A DNA stretch of 26,708 nucleotides from Sphaerosporella brunnea (Eukaryota; Ascomycota; Pezizomycetes; Pezizales; Pyronemataceae), in assembly GCA_008704415.1 (NCBI GenBank), contig VXIS01000475.1, positions 1 through 26,708 on the forward strand, read 5' to 3'. Below, piece by piece: positions 1-9,274 of this stretch. The number at the start of each line of letters is the position of its first letter. The first letter of the stretch is position 1. A program made the translations under genes and the position numbers. The notes below the pieces were generated by a model. The model was given only the letters and a program-made list of their open reading frames with translations. It was not told the origin of the DNA and made no database searches.

Positions 1-60
1 GATCCAATTTTGTCAACCTTACCATGAGGATATACCGGTACAAAACAAACGGCTTCCAGC

Positions 61-261
61 ATGCGAGCTGTGTTTCATGCCCTCTGCATGTTGCCGAATG
101 TGTTGAATGGCTCTGGGCCTATGTGGTCCTATTCTCAATGGGTTGTGGAAAGAATGTTTGGTCTTTGGACTCCGAAAGTAAACAACGTGCTTCCGCATCG
201 CGCAATTTATCGCTTGCCATGCTACGAAGTTCATTGGTCAGCATCTCAAATATGGGGCTGA
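61..261 (+). pseudogene. CACTA/EnSpm-like transposase fragment (DUF4218-like region)
   Basis: This 67-codon stretch reads through a segment resembling the conserved region near the C-terminus of fungal and plant CACTA (Tnp2-type) transposases, where a 'GPvW.Y....ER..G' signature occurs. Here it reads GPMWSYSQWVVERMFG (about residues 20-35), preceded by an H-A-L-C-M-L-P-N helix-like stretch. The family protein is normally around 1000 residues, so this is a remnant; the N-terminal DDE core would lie left of the window. The frame closes after SQIWG, and the next 250 bases hold only short broken reading. The family call comes from motif memory, not a search. An unrelated short ORF is the alternative. 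Confidence 0.5.
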
Positions 262-516
262 TTTAATGGCTTGTAGTTGTTCAACTATGCCTTGTCCTAT
301 TAACTCGGAGGATGAACAGACCACAGAAATGATGAGATTTCTGTGCTTCTAGTGGACTGAGAGTGTATGGACAACCAGGACGACAATAATGGCATACCAC
401 GTTATTGACTGGGACGAGAACCATCAAAGCACTCTTCACCATCACATTCGGCCTCCCATGCCACTAAGCGTAGCACAGTTAATCAAACTCAATGCCTACT
501 TGAATGGCCTTGTCTT

Positions 517-976
517 ATGCTGCCTTTAACGGTGAACCTTTCAGCAGAGATCCGTGGCGGCGGTCGGACAAAGAACGCCAGAAAGGACGATTCTCTTACC
601 AATGTTAAGGTTGACATCTGGCAAAAGTGTCTTTTGCACGATCCAAGTGCTCCTCAAAGTTTGTATCAATCCTATATTCGTTCCGCCGCATACGAAAAGG
701 CTGGAGCTCGAGACTCCACATATGTCCGCTATGAACTCATTCAGGAAAAGTTGATACCAACGGACGTCGCGGTTGCTGTAGCTGTTGGTAAATTTTTTGG
801 GCGTGTCGCCTGTTTTCTGCTGTGATTGTAATGGCTGGGCACCTCGTCAAGAGGCGCCCATATGTCATCTTTGTTACTTGCAGCTTGGGATTGACGAAGT
901 TCCAGTGGTGGAGAACGCTGATGAGCTGCTGTACTCTTTACCACATAAAGAATCTCGACAAGATGCCTATGTCTAA
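517..976 (+). pseudogene. Probable continuation of the CACTA-like transposase remnant
   Basis: A 102-codon frame from 517 reads a patch containing YVRYELIQEKL followed by a KFFGRV motif. The same order (RD-s-YVRYE..., then FFGrV near the end) is seen in C-terminal extensions of fungal Tnp2-type transposases. The frame breaks near 825; a shifted frame from 785 continues with a possible DEVPVVENADELLYSL segment. It lies in the same orientation, about 250 bp downstream of the better fragment at 61-261, which suggests one degenerate gene with at least two frame breaks. The assignment is weak, since short motifs are the only support. Confidence 0.3.
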
Positions 977-1165
977 CGATAGCTCTGACTTGCGATACTT
1001 CAGTATGTCGACAGCATATCAGTGTTTCGACGGCACACTCTGGTTCTGTCACTGTGGCCGCGGCGCACCGCTATGGGGGAGTGACGGATGAAATGGATAT
1101 GTGAGTTACGGAGAAAACAGGGTCTTAGGGCTATTTGCGGAAAACAGGGGGCATCGTGTATGCTC

Positions 1166-1177
1166 GGATAGGGGGAG
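1166..1177 (+). other. Polypurine tract of a Copia-1 element
   Basis: The purine-rich GGATAGGGGGAG abuts the TGTTGA start of the LTR at 1178. The same GGATAGGGGGAG precedes the 3' LTR of the minus-strand Copia-1 element (reverse complement of 14697-14708). This marks the 1178 LTR as a 3' LTR in plus orientation. The body of the element that should lie to its left is gone, apart from roughly the preceding 100 bp. Confidence 0.75.
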
Positions 1178-1396
1178 TGTTGAGTGTAGAGTGACGCCGT
1201 AGGCATCACTCTACCCTCTATGAGATATCCGAGCATAAAACTCTGTCTGGGATGTAGTTAGATTAGGGTTTGTGGCTAGCACGCCGAGCCGTTACTGCAC
1301 CTTAAGTGCAGTAACGAGGTGTCTAAACCTTCACCTTGAATACAACCTCTTCACCCATCTCTTAGTGTCCGCTGCGTACGAAACTTGCTGCCAACA
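1178..1396 (+). repeat. Copia-1 3' LTR
   Basis: A 219-bp LTR beginning TGTTGAGTG and ending TGCCAACA. It aligns along its whole length with the reverse complement of 11141-11369 and, more loosely, with the LTRs of the element at 14528-16715. Shared landmarks are a GAGTGACGCCG block, a CCGAG(C/T)ATAAA box likely to be the TATA element (near 1231), a near-perfect dyad TTACTGCACCTTAAGTGCAGTAA, and a TTAGTG(T/C)C block before the terminus. No 5' LTR or target duplication was found, so this is the 3' end of a truncated copy. Confidence 0.8.
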
Positions 1397-1520
1397 AGGC
1401 TGAGTATTACTCAGGGAGACGGTAGTCTCTGGAGCGGCGTTCTACTATAAGTAGGATTGCTTCCGCCGAGAGAACCCCTTTATCTTCAGTAACAAGAACC
1501 ATTAGTGTCACCCGACAAGA

Positions 1521-1590
1521 TAGCCCTTAAAATTCTATTGTTTAGGATTTTGCCTTGCTTTTCCCAAGGTCACGAGTTCAATTCCACGAC
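1521..1590 (+). pseudogene. tRNA-like remnant (possible tRNA pseudogene or SINE head)
   Basis: A TTCTATTGTTTAGGATT stretch resembles a D-arm/A-box. It is followed by a perfect 5-bp anticodon-like stem, CCTTG...CAAGG, around a 7-nt loop with T at position 33 and TTT at 34-36, then a B-box-like GAGTTCAATTCC at 1574-1585. The T-stem does not pair and position 37 is not a purine, so this is not a functional tRNA. A decayed Lys/Glu-type tRNA or the tRNA-derived head of a SINE would explain it. Chance resemblance remains possible. Confidence 0.25.
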
Positions 1591-1625
1591 ACTCTGGTAG
1601 ACAGAGCCTCGTTACAAAAAGATAT

Positions 1626-2424
1626 TTGATGGATTTTTTGGCATCAGCAAAGCTCAAAGAATGGACAGGGACTGGGCCCAACAGGCAGGAGAAGCTTCAT
1701 GAAGGTTTACAGGTCAAGAAAAAATCGTCGAGGTTTGTTTCAACTTGGATTTGGACAAAGTCACAGTGCCTAAAGACGGAACCCCGATGTCAAAATCTTT
1801 ACAGGCTACGGAAGAGTTTGAAGAGTCACCCTCAAACAAAAGCTATCTGGCATTGAATAAGAACATGGTACTAATTGTGGCATTCTATCATGATGCGTTC
1901 GAAAGGGCATGAGGAAAGGATTACGGACGCGATCTCATCAAGACAACAACAGAAAATATAGACAAAGTTGCCCGCTTTGTGCCACCACATCAGACTATGG
2001 ATTATCGTCTCCACAGTGGCTATCAAGCTTCGATTGAAGAGGAAGAGAACCAGCAGTTTAGCTGTACCAATGGACCGGATGCACGTTCAGGCATCTACTA
2101 CTTTGGAATCAAAGGAGGGATGGGTCATGGAAACTTGAAAGCAGGGCTTACAAAGAATTTGGACGGTACAGGTACCTATGAAGGTAGCTTGATTTGCAAT
2201 CTACAGGTGTGGTGTGGAAACAGAACACAAACCTTGGATGCTTACTTTGCAGGTGTTGATCGACAACTGCGGGATGAATATAGACAGAGGTTTGCCACAT
2301 TGAAAAATGTTGGAGATCGTCTGGCTGCCCAAACGTTTCAGGAAGAGCTTTTTGCCTATAGAGCACTGTTGATTAATGTGTTGACTGAACCACATGTTGA
2401 TCATCAGGATTGGGTCAAAGGTTG
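1626..2424 (+). pseudogene. TET/JBP-like 2-oxoglutarate/Fe(II) dioxygenase, truncated
   Basis: The product resembles the fungal TET/JBP family, which oxidises 5-methylcytosine or thymine in DNA and is expanded in many fungi, often beside DNA transposons. The first frame (1626) carries LKEWTGTGPNRQEKLHEGL. After a frameshift near 1720 the main frame carries SKSLQATEEFEESP and KSYLALNKNMVLIVAFY, a TGA at 1910-1912, then GIKGGMGHG and finally RALLINVLTEPHVDHQDW. The H-V-D there is the expected HxD iron-binding motif of the double-stranded beta helix. The frame is cut about six codons later by a Gypsy LTR at 2425, so the second iron His and the 2OG-binding Arg are missing. Nothing to the right of the nested elements restores them. 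Family call is from recalled motifs. Confidence 0.7.
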
Positions 2425-2804
2425 TGTCACGGCGCAAGGTTAAGTGAAGGCTCGGCGTTAGGGTTAGGGTGCCACGTCACGCGGCGCACCGCGGTCACGT
2501 GACAACGGTGTATATATAGAGCGGCTTCTTTTGTTTTCTTCATTCTTTCTTTCCTTCTTTCTTCACTGAACCTTTGTACTACAATCTAAGCATATCTGTT
2601 CACCTCCTCGAACCTTGTCTTGAATCCCGTGCCTGGCACCTCTTAGTCTTCGTCCCGAACCCTGTCTGACGCACATGCGCAGCGCGCCCGGATCCCGATT
2701 CCAATCTCCCACCTCCGTATCCGAACCTCGCCTCCGACTCAACTCCGATCTCCGTACGCAACCCCCATCTCCGACCCATAACCTCCGACCGCACGAGTAC
2801 CTTG
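2425..2804 (+). repeat. Gypsy LTR (family A), interrupted by Gypsy-2
   Basis: Starts TGTCACGGCGCAAGGTTAAGT, matching the start of the solo LTR at 22052 almost base for base. It contains a CACGTG E-box (2496-2501), a TATATATA box (2511-2518), a pyrimidine tract and CTGAACCTT shared with the Gypsy-2 LTR. It is cut at GAGTACCTTG where the next LTR begins; the missing end should finish in ...GTTACA. The insertion lies inside the TET/JBP reading frame. TTAGGGTTAGGG at 2458-2469 looks telomeric but sits inside the LTR. Confidence 0.75.
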
Positions 2805-3305
2805 TGTCACGGCGCGAGTTTGGATGGAGTTTTCCGACTAAGCTACCGGCTTTTACTCTCCATGGAATTGGCTGGAACTCTCAGATTTAAGACTTCAAAG
2901 GATGCTGATTCATTTGCTGTTCTCAGATTTACCCCGCCGTGGATGGTTGTCACGTGGTGAGGTTTGGAAGTGGGGGTTGTTTGTGGTGTCGTGATGAGGC
3001 TCTGTACGGAGGCTTGGTGGGATGGCTCTGAGCCGAGGTTATGTTCGGCTACCACGTGGCGCGGTGTACCGCGATCACGTGATTGCTATAAGGGGCCTTC
3101 GCTTCCGCTTTGTTGTTTGTTTTCCTTTTTCTCTTTACTGAACCTTCGTATGTCAATGTGAGTACCTTCGTTCCAATCTGAATCCTAACCGTGCGTGTCG
3201 CCCCTCTTGTCCTGCCTTTGGATCTTGTTCCCGCTCTTGTTCTTGTCCCCTCTGTACGCGAGTACCTTGGGCCCCTCCAGTCTGTTCTTGACCCTCTCCG
3301 TTACA
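2805..3305 (+). repeat. Gypsy-2 5' LTR
   Basis: Runs from TGTCACGGCGCGAGTTTGG to CTCCGTTACA and aligns along its full length with 8775-9274. U3 holds a paired E-box dyad (3053-3081) and a CTATAAG box near 3086-3092. A CTGAACCTTCGTATG block downstream is close to the likely transcript start region. The right end is set by comparison with the 3' LTR, where homology stops after TTACA. Confidence 0.9.
3053..3092 (+). promoter_or_regulatory. LTR promoter: double CACGTG dyad plus TATA-like box
   Basis: Two CACGTG E-boxes (3053-3058 and 3076-3081) flank an inner inverted repeat CGCGGT-gt-ACCGCG (3060-3073), followed six bases later by CTATAAG. E-boxes are bHLH-type factor sites. The right-hand E-box plus TATA box recurs in the related LTRs at 2496-2518 and 22100-22118, while the 3' LTR copy (around 9025-9060) has lost part of the symmetry. 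Binding is inferred, not shown. Confidence 0.5.
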
Positions 3306-3366
3306 CTAGGTTCAGTCCACCAAAGCCCAACCTACTCGCTCCGTCACCTCGCACCCCAGCAACGCC

Positions 3367-4770
3367 ATGGCCACCTACCATGATCTCCGGATACCTCAAG
3401 CACTCTGAGCAGCCATTGAGACTGGCGCCCAAGCACCTCCGGAAGAAGGCTTCCCCCAAGAAGAGCGTGATCAACGCTTGACCGACTTTGTCCACATGGC
3501 TCAACAGCTTCCCGCCTGCGAAGCACCTCCAGACATGGAAGGGGAGCTGGATGAAACTCGTGCTGAGCTTCAAACCACGCAGCTCAAACGCGATGCGGCT
3601 CGCACCGCCCTTGCTGCTGCCCAGCAGCAAACACGGGACATGACGGCCCAGCTAAACCAGGTCTTGACGATTGCCGCTGCTCAGGTTCGTGACAACCCAG
3701 AAGGTGGTGGTCAGTCAAGAGGGTTCCCCGATACCCCCACCTTTGATGGTAGCAAGCCAGAGGAGTTGAAGACCTGGATCCTCCAGCTCCGCAACAAGTT
3801 TGCTGCTCAACTAGCCCGTTACCCATCCGAACAATCTCGACTCCACTACGCCTTCAATTGCTTGACTGGAGCCGCTCTTAACCAGCTTCGCTCCTACGCC
3901 GATGAAGATACTGGAGACATTGCCTTGGACTCTCTTAACAACCTGTGAACTGTCCTGCGTCAAGCCTACGATGACCCCGACCGCTTTCGCACTGCTGCTC
4001 GTGAAATTCGTCGTCTTTGGCAGAAGAACCTACCCTTCTCCACCTACCTAGCTGACTTCCGTTGACTGATGGGAGATCTGAACTGGGATGAAATCGCTCA
4101 GAAGGATTAGCTTTACGAAGGCTTGTCTGAGGAGATGAAGGATGCCCTTCTGCACCGTGCAGCCTCCGACGACACTCTTGCAGCCTTCGTCAACCTCTGC
4201 AAGGACGTGGATAATCGGATTCGTGCCCGAGCAGAGGAGCGCAAGCCCCCTTTATCTCGTTCCACCGTCACCACCACCAGCCATCGAAGCACCCATCGCC
4301 CCTCTGCCGCGGCCACATCCACTGCCCCCACGACCACCGTCAACCACCCTACCAACTCCGACAGTGGAAACTATGGCCCTGTTCCGATGGAGCTCTCTGC
4401 TGCTCGGCGTGAGGCCGAGCGCCAGAGAATCCGTAACGAAAGGATGGTAAGGGGGCAGTGCACTTACTGTGGATCGGACCAACACTTTCGCCTCGACTGC
4501 CCACGTCGGATAGCTGCCGACGCTCGTCGAGTCCGCGCCGCCGAAGGCGTCACTGGTGACCACGGTTATCCCTACTGCCCCGCCATTGGGAAACTCCACT
4601 GCTGCCTCCGATGTCCAGCCGTCGGAAAACTAGTTGTCCCATGCCGCAAGGTTGGCATCGCCATGGGACGCCCCGCTTCTTCTTCGTCGTTTCCTTGTTG
4701 TTCCCCGGCTCGCAGGCCGGGTTGTCTTTCTTTATCTTCGGTAGCTCTTTCGGATCAGGGTGTAGGAGAG
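3367..4770 (+). pseudogene. gag: Gypsy-2 Gag
   Basis: Structural capsid/nucleocapsid protein of the retrotransposon. The likely start is the ATG at 3367 in a GCCATGGCC context. One frame then continues to the protease with four in-frame stops at 3406 (TGA), 3946 (TGA), 4063 (TGA) and 4108 (TAG). A charged, Gln/Ala-rich probable coiled coil lies at about residues 60-100 (ELDETRAELQ...). A capsid-like core follows (TFDGSKPEELKTWILQLRNK, then AFNCLTGAALNQLRSYA). An intact CCHC zinc knuckle, CTYCGSDQHFRLDC, sits near 4459-4500. The segment after the knuckle (about 4560-4750) is Cys/Ser/Pro-rich and looks like unselected sequence. Confidence 0.88.
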
Positions 4771-5199
4771 GAATCAATGGATGGGAACCATCTTGTAGTT
4801 ACGTGTTCCCTCTCCGATAGTGATAACAAGATTCAAACCCACGCACTGATTGATTGTGGAGCTACTGGTTTTGCTTTCATCGACGAAGAATTTGCCCGCC
4901 AACATCATTTTCCCCAGTATGCACTACGCGTTCCTCGCGCCCTCGAGGTCATAGACGGTAGACCCATCTCGTCCGGAGACATCACCCACATTGTCAAAGT
5001 GGGGATGTCGATCGGCGGCCACCATGAAACGTTGCCCGCCTTCGTCACAAAACTCGGCCACTACCCTCTTGTCCTTGGCATTCCCTGGTTAAGGCACCAT
5101 GGAGTATCTGTTCGCTTTGCCTCAAACGACGTCTCCTTTGACTCCCCTCGTGTGCAGCCCACAGGACAGCACATAAACCGGCGAGTGTCAAGGGAGTAA
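4771..5199 (+). pseudogene. Gypsy-2 aspartic protease domain
   Basis: Processes Gag-Pol. It continues the Gag frame without a break. The catalytic motif is ALIDCGATGFAFID, in which the usual D-S/T-G-A has become D-C-G-A; the catalytic Asp remains. The second hallmark, VLGIPWL near 5074-5094, corresponds to the conserved 'LG.pWL' segment. The frame ends at TAA 5197-5199, and pol continues after a frameshift. Substitution of Ser by Cys at the active site would be expected to impair activity, but the element is dead for other reasons. Confidence 0.85.
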
Positions 5200-5227
5200 C
5201 CCCTGACCGACCCCTAGACATTGCGGT

Positions 5228-6240
5228 AATCTCCGCCGCTTCCTTCGACGTCTTGCTACGAACAAGAAGCAGCGATATGGTCAGCTCCAGCTTTTCTCCC
5301 TGTCGCTCTACGAAATCAACAAGGCATTAGAGCGGAAAGCAATTGACGAAGGGGACCTAAGATCACTGGTCCCTCAGCAATATCACGAGTTCCTACCCCT
5401 CTTTTCGGAAGCTGTAGCCAACCGCCTGCCCCCTCATCGCCCATACGACCACAGGATACCATTCAAGGAGGGGTTTGAACCCCCTTTCGGTCCGCTATAC
5501 TCGCTGTCTCGCCCGGAGCTGGAAGCCCTCAAGGCCTGGCTGGAGGAAAACCTATCGAAGGGGTTCATCAGGGCCTCCTCTTCACCCGCCGGTGCTCCAA
5601 TCCTTTTGTCAAGAAGGGGGATGGATCCTTACGCCTAGTGGTTGACTACCGAGGGCTCAACGAAGGAACGATCAAGAATAGGTATCCGCTTCCGTTGGTA
5701 CGAGAGACACTGATGAGGCTCTCCAAGGCTCGCTGGTTTAGCAAGTTGGACGTTCCGCGGAGCTTACAACCTGATCCGGATGGCAGAGGGCGAGGAGTGG
5801 AAAACGGCCTTCAGGACCCGATATGGACTATTCGAATCCCTGGTGATGCCATTTGGCCTCACCAACGCTCCTGCTGACTTCCAACGTTTTATCAACGATA
5901 CCCTCTCACCGTTTTTGGACCGCTTCGCCTCTGCCTACTTGGATGACATCCTGATCTATTCGGACACCCTGGAAGAGCACCAAGACCACATCCGACAGGT
6001 CCTTCAACGGCTTTCGGAAGCCGGGCTGCACCTCAAGCTGAGAATTGCGAGTTTCACGACGAGAAGTGAAGTATCTGGGGCTCAATTTTGGCGTCGACGG
6101 CATACGGATGGACGCGGACAAGGTTGAAGCAGTAAAGGCTTGGCCAACGCTGGAGAAGCTGAAGAATGTCAGAGCCTTCCTGGGATTTGCAAACTTCTAC
6201 CGTTGATTCATACGCTCCTACTCGCAGGTGGTGCGACCAC
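5228..6240 (+). pseudogene. Gypsy-2 reverse transcriptase
   Basis: RNA-dependent DNA polymerase of the element, readable only by following four segments in shifted frames. 5228-5612 gives the N-terminal part ([20 protein letters not shown]). About 5613-5755 gives [12 protein letters not shown] and the SKLDV motif with the first catalytic Asp. From 5756 to about 6050 come [18 protein letters not shown] and the intact catalytic box [10 protein letters not shown]. After a one-base loss near 6070 the thumb region follows ([21 protein letters not shown]), with a stop at the FANFYR position (about 6205). The catalytic residues are present; the frame breaks are what inactivate it. Confidence 0.92.
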
Positions 6241-7110
6241 TCACCCGCCTGACTCAGAAGGATGTGCCATTCCAATGGAACAAAACCGAACAGGAGGCCT
6301 TCGACAACCTCAAGACGTGCTTCACCACCGCCCCAGTCCTCCGTTGCTTTGACCACGACAGGAATGTCAACGTGGAAACAGAGGCCTCCAACTACGTCTC
6401 CGCTGGCATTCTATTACAGTACGACGACGATGGCATCCTCCACCCTGTTGCGTACTTCTCCAAGAAGCATTCTCCTACAGAATGCAACTACGACATTTAC
6501 GATAAGGAGTTGATGGCTATCGTCCGTGCCTTTGAGGAGTGGCGGCCCGAACTTCAATCTGTGAAAAAACCCGATCCAGGTGCTTACCAACCACAAGAAC
6601 TTCGGGTATTTCACTACTACCAATTCCAATGGAACAAAACCGAACAGGAAGCCTTCGACAACCTCAAGACGTGCTTCACCACCGCCCCAGTCCTCCGTCG
6701 CTTTGACCACGACAGGGATGTCATCGTGGAAACAGACACCTCTTACTACGTCTCCGCTGGCATTCTATCACAGTACGACGACGATGGCATCCTCCACCCT
6801 GTTGCGTACTTCTCCAAGAAGCATTCTCCTACAAAATGCAACTACGAGATTTACGATAAGGAGTCGATGGCTATCGTCCGTGCCTTTGAGGAGTGGCGTC
6901 CCGAACTTCAATCTGTGGAAAACCCGATCCAGGTGCTTACCAACCACAAGAACTTAGAGTATCTCACTACTACCAAGCTCCTGAATCGACATCAAGCACG
7001 ATGGTCCCAGTTCCTGTCGCAGTTCAACTTCAAAATCGTTTACCGTCCCGGCAAGTCTGGAGGAAAGCCAGACTCGCTAACTCGCAGATCAGGAGATCTG
7101 CCTAAGGAGG
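6241..7110 (+). pseudogene. Gypsy-2 RNase H region, internally duplicated
   Basis: Degrades the RNA strand of the RNA-DNA hybrid. One open frame (6228-7280) contains the domain twice. [27 protein letters not shown] and YFSKKHSPT each occur in two copies 118 codons apart. Catalytic positions are damaged in both copies: the first ETDASD-type Asp reads ETEASN in copy 1 and ETDTSY in copy 2, and the later TDH is TNH in copy 2 (shifted out of frame in copy 1). The second copy leads into the normal connection ([19 protein letters not shown], then GKPDSL). A functional enzyme would have a single domain of about 120 residues. Confidence 0.88.
6270..6977 (+). repeat. 354-bp direct tandem duplication inside RNase H
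   Basis: 6270-6623 and 6624-6977 are near-identical direct repeats joined head to tail. Copy 1 ends ...CACTACTACCAA and runs straight into TTCCAATGG of copy 2; copy 2 ends ...CACTACTACCAA followed by normal GCTCCTGAA. The offset is a multiple of three, so the frame survives. Copy 1 carries an extra A in GTGAAAAAACCC, so its tail is read in a shifted frame until the junction. Slippage or unequal exchange inside the element would explain this. Confidence 0.9.
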
Positions 7111-7280
7111 GTGATGAGCGCACGACTGAAAATGTTTCCGTCGTCATAAAGCCCCACCAGATCGTCCACCTCCTAGCCGATGGCCCTCCTGCAGGGCCTC
7201 CTCCGCCACCCGACCCTGTCCTTGATGCTGCCCCACTACCCTCAGAAGATGAAGCAGTGACGCTTGCCCGCCTGTTCTGA

Positions 7281-8341
7281 GAAGCCTACGAGGAGGACTT
7301 ATTCCCTTCCCAGGTCCTTCGAATGCTGCGCGATGGAGTTCGCCACAGCCGACGTATCACATTGGCAGAATGCGCTCAGGAAGATAACCGACTCACCTAC
7401 AGAGGTAAGCTTTACATGCCCGAATACGAACACCTGCGGCTGCACTTGATGCAACAACACCACGATGGCCCCGTTGCTGGTCACCTAGGAAGATCCAAGA
7501 CTCTGAAATTGCTTTGCCGTACCTACTACTGGCCAAAGATGCGACAGGACGTGGAACAGTATGTCCGCAACTGCCACGTCAGCCAACGCTCTCGGACCGG
7601 CCACCATGCCGCCTACGGCATCCGATAACCTCTTCCTATCCCGGAACGTCACTGGCAGAAAAACTTAATGGACTTTGTCACCGGACTCCCGTGGTCGCAA
7701 GGCTGCGATGCTATTTGGGTTGTGGTTGACCTCCTTACCAAGGAGCGCCACCTGACTCCTTGTCGGTCCAATATTGATGCTGCCGGGCTGGCTGACCTCT
7801 TCATTCAGCACGTATTTCGTCTTCATGGCCTGCCACTCACCATAGTCTTGGACCGTGGCCCCAAGTTTGCATCGGATTTTTGGGAGCGTATCTGTGCGAG
7901 GCTTGGTATTGAACGCCGCCTTTCGACAGCCTTTTACCCGCAGACACATGAACAAACCGAAGGATCAATGCGGTCATGGAGCAGTACCTCCGGGCATATG
8001 TCAACTACCTACAAGATGACTGGGCCGACTGGATGCCGCTGGCCGAGTTTGCAACCAACAACCAGGCATCGGAAGCTCATGGTTCATCACCATTCTTTGC
8101 TAACAAGGGCTTTGATCCTCGTTACCAGTTTGATCTGTCCCCTGCGGCCCCCAACAATGTTGATGACCGCAGAGCCTTGACCACCGCTAGGACGTTATCG
8201 GAAATCCATTCGCATCTCTGTACAGAACTCCTACGGGCACAGATGAGGTATCAAGACAATGCCGACGAGCATCGTTCACCGGCTCCCGCCTACCAGGGTG
8301 GGTACAAGGTCTGGCTCGATGGCCAGAATCGGAAGACCTGA
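7281..8341 (+). pseudogene. Gypsy-2 integrase
   Basis: Inserts the cDNA into the genome. The frame continues from RNase H across a TGA at 7278-7280. The zinc-binding N-domain shows H-x-x...H (VAGHLGRSKT) and CHVSQ, where the second CxxC cysteine is now Ser. After a TAA at 7626 the catalytic core shows MDFVTGLPWSQGCDAIWVVV (first Asp), IVLDRGPKFASDFW (second Asp) and QTEGS (Glu), so the D,D,E triad is present. A one-base deletion near 7965 moves the frame to MEQYLRAYVNYLQDDWADWM. The GPF/Y-type C-terminal part follows after stops at 8339 and 8366. Confidence 0.9.
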
Positions 8342-8740
8342 CACCCTGCCAGTAAACTGGATAACTAGCGTCACGGCCCGTTCGAAGTTACCGAGAAGAT
8401 CTCGGCATACGCCTACCGACTTCGGCTCCACGAAGGCATGCATGTGCACCCAGTCTTCCATGTCTCCCTCCTGGAACCGGCACCCGATAATACCTATCCA
8501 GGACAACGCCAGGACCCACCACCGGCGGTCGAGATTGAGGGCGAGCAGGAGTGGTTTGTTGATCGGATACTGAATTCGAGGCTTCACGGATGCTGGCGTA
8601 AACTCCAGTATTTGGTCAAGTGGACTGGCTACGATCAGCCCAAGTGAGAATCAGCTGAGCTGGTCAATGGCCTAGAAGCTATCGATCGCTTCCATGAGGC
8701 CTATCCCGACAAGCCTGGGCCTCTTCCCGAGGAGGACTGA
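8342..8740 (+). pseudogene. Gypsy-2 integrase C-terminus with chromodomain
   Basis: In the same frame as the end of the integrase core, HGPFEVTEKISAYAYRL is the GPF/Y module and HVHPVFHVSLLEPA the usual linker. A chromodomain follows: VDRILNSRLHGCWRKLQYLVKWTGY, a TGA at 8645-8647 after YDQPK, then ESAELVNGLEAIDRFHEAYP. In chromoviruses this domain reads histone marks and steers insertion to heterochromatin. The aromatic cage is only partly recognisable (W/Y in VKWTGY). Its presence places the element among chromoviruses. Confidence 0.85.
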
Positions 8741-8761
8741 GCTTGGCCGGCGCTCAGCCAC

Positions 8762-8774
8762 AGGAGGGGGATAC
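8762..8774 (+). other. Gypsy-2 polypurine tract
   Basis: AGGAGGGGGATAC immediately precedes the TGTCAC start of the 3' LTR. This is the expected position of the plus-strand primer for reverse transcription. Confidence 0.7.
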
Positions 8775-9274
8775 TGTCACAGCGTGAGTTTAGATGTAGT
8801 TTTCTGACTAAGCTACCGGCTTTTACTCTCAATGGAATCGGCTGGAACTCTCAAATCTAAAACTTCAAAGGATGCTGATTCATTTGCTGTTCTCAAATTT
8901 ACCCCCCCGTAGATGGTTGTCACGTGGTGGGGTTTGGAAGTGGGGGTTGTTTGTGGTGTCGTGATGAGGCTCTGTAGGGAGGCTCGGTGGGATGGCTCCT
9001 AGCCGAGGTTATGTTCAGCTACCACGTGGCGCACCGCACCGGGATCACTTGATTGCTATAAGAGGCCTTTGTTTCCGCTTTGTTGTTTGTTTTCCTTTCC
9101 TCTTTACTGAACCTTCGTATGTCAATCTGAGTACCTTCGTTCCAATCTGAATCCTGACCGTGCTCGTTGCGCCTCTTGTCCTGCCTTCGGATCTTGTTCC
9201 CGCTCTCGTTCTTGTCCCCTCTGTACGCGAGTACCTTGGTCCCCTCCAGTCTGTTCTCGACCCTCTCTGTTACA
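8775..9274 (+). repeat. Gypsy-2 3' LTR
   Basis: Begins TGTCACAGCGTGAGTTTAG and ends CTCTGTTACA. It matches the 5' LTR over its whole length with scattered substitutions, many of them transitions. The divergence shows the insertion is not recent. Homology ends exactly at TTACA, after which integrase sequence of another element begins. Confidence 0.9.

Larger units (their letters stand above)
2805..9274 (+). mobile_element. Gypsy-2: near full-length Ty3/Gypsy chromovirus, decayed
   Basis: Two direct LTRs of about 500 bp (2805-3305 and 8775-9274) enclose Gag, protease, reverse transcriptase, RNase H, integrase and a C-terminal chromodomain, in the order typical of fungal chromoviruses. A polypurine tract precedes the 3' LTR. 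At least eight in-frame stops and several frameshifts silence it. The flanks (CCTTG on the left, AAACG on the right) do not match, so no target duplication survives; the left flank is another LTR and the right flank is foreign integrase sequence. This points to a deletion or recombination after insertion. Confidence 0.92.

Noticed and set aside
2600..2890. Small frames on both strands between the two Gypsy LTR starts
   Set aside because: They fall within LTR sequence rich in CTCCGA-like motifs and carry no protein signature.
2805..9274. Target-site duplication for Gypsy-2
   Set aside because: Flanks CCTTG and AAACG do not match; no alternative boundary gives a match, so the insertion site is rearranged.
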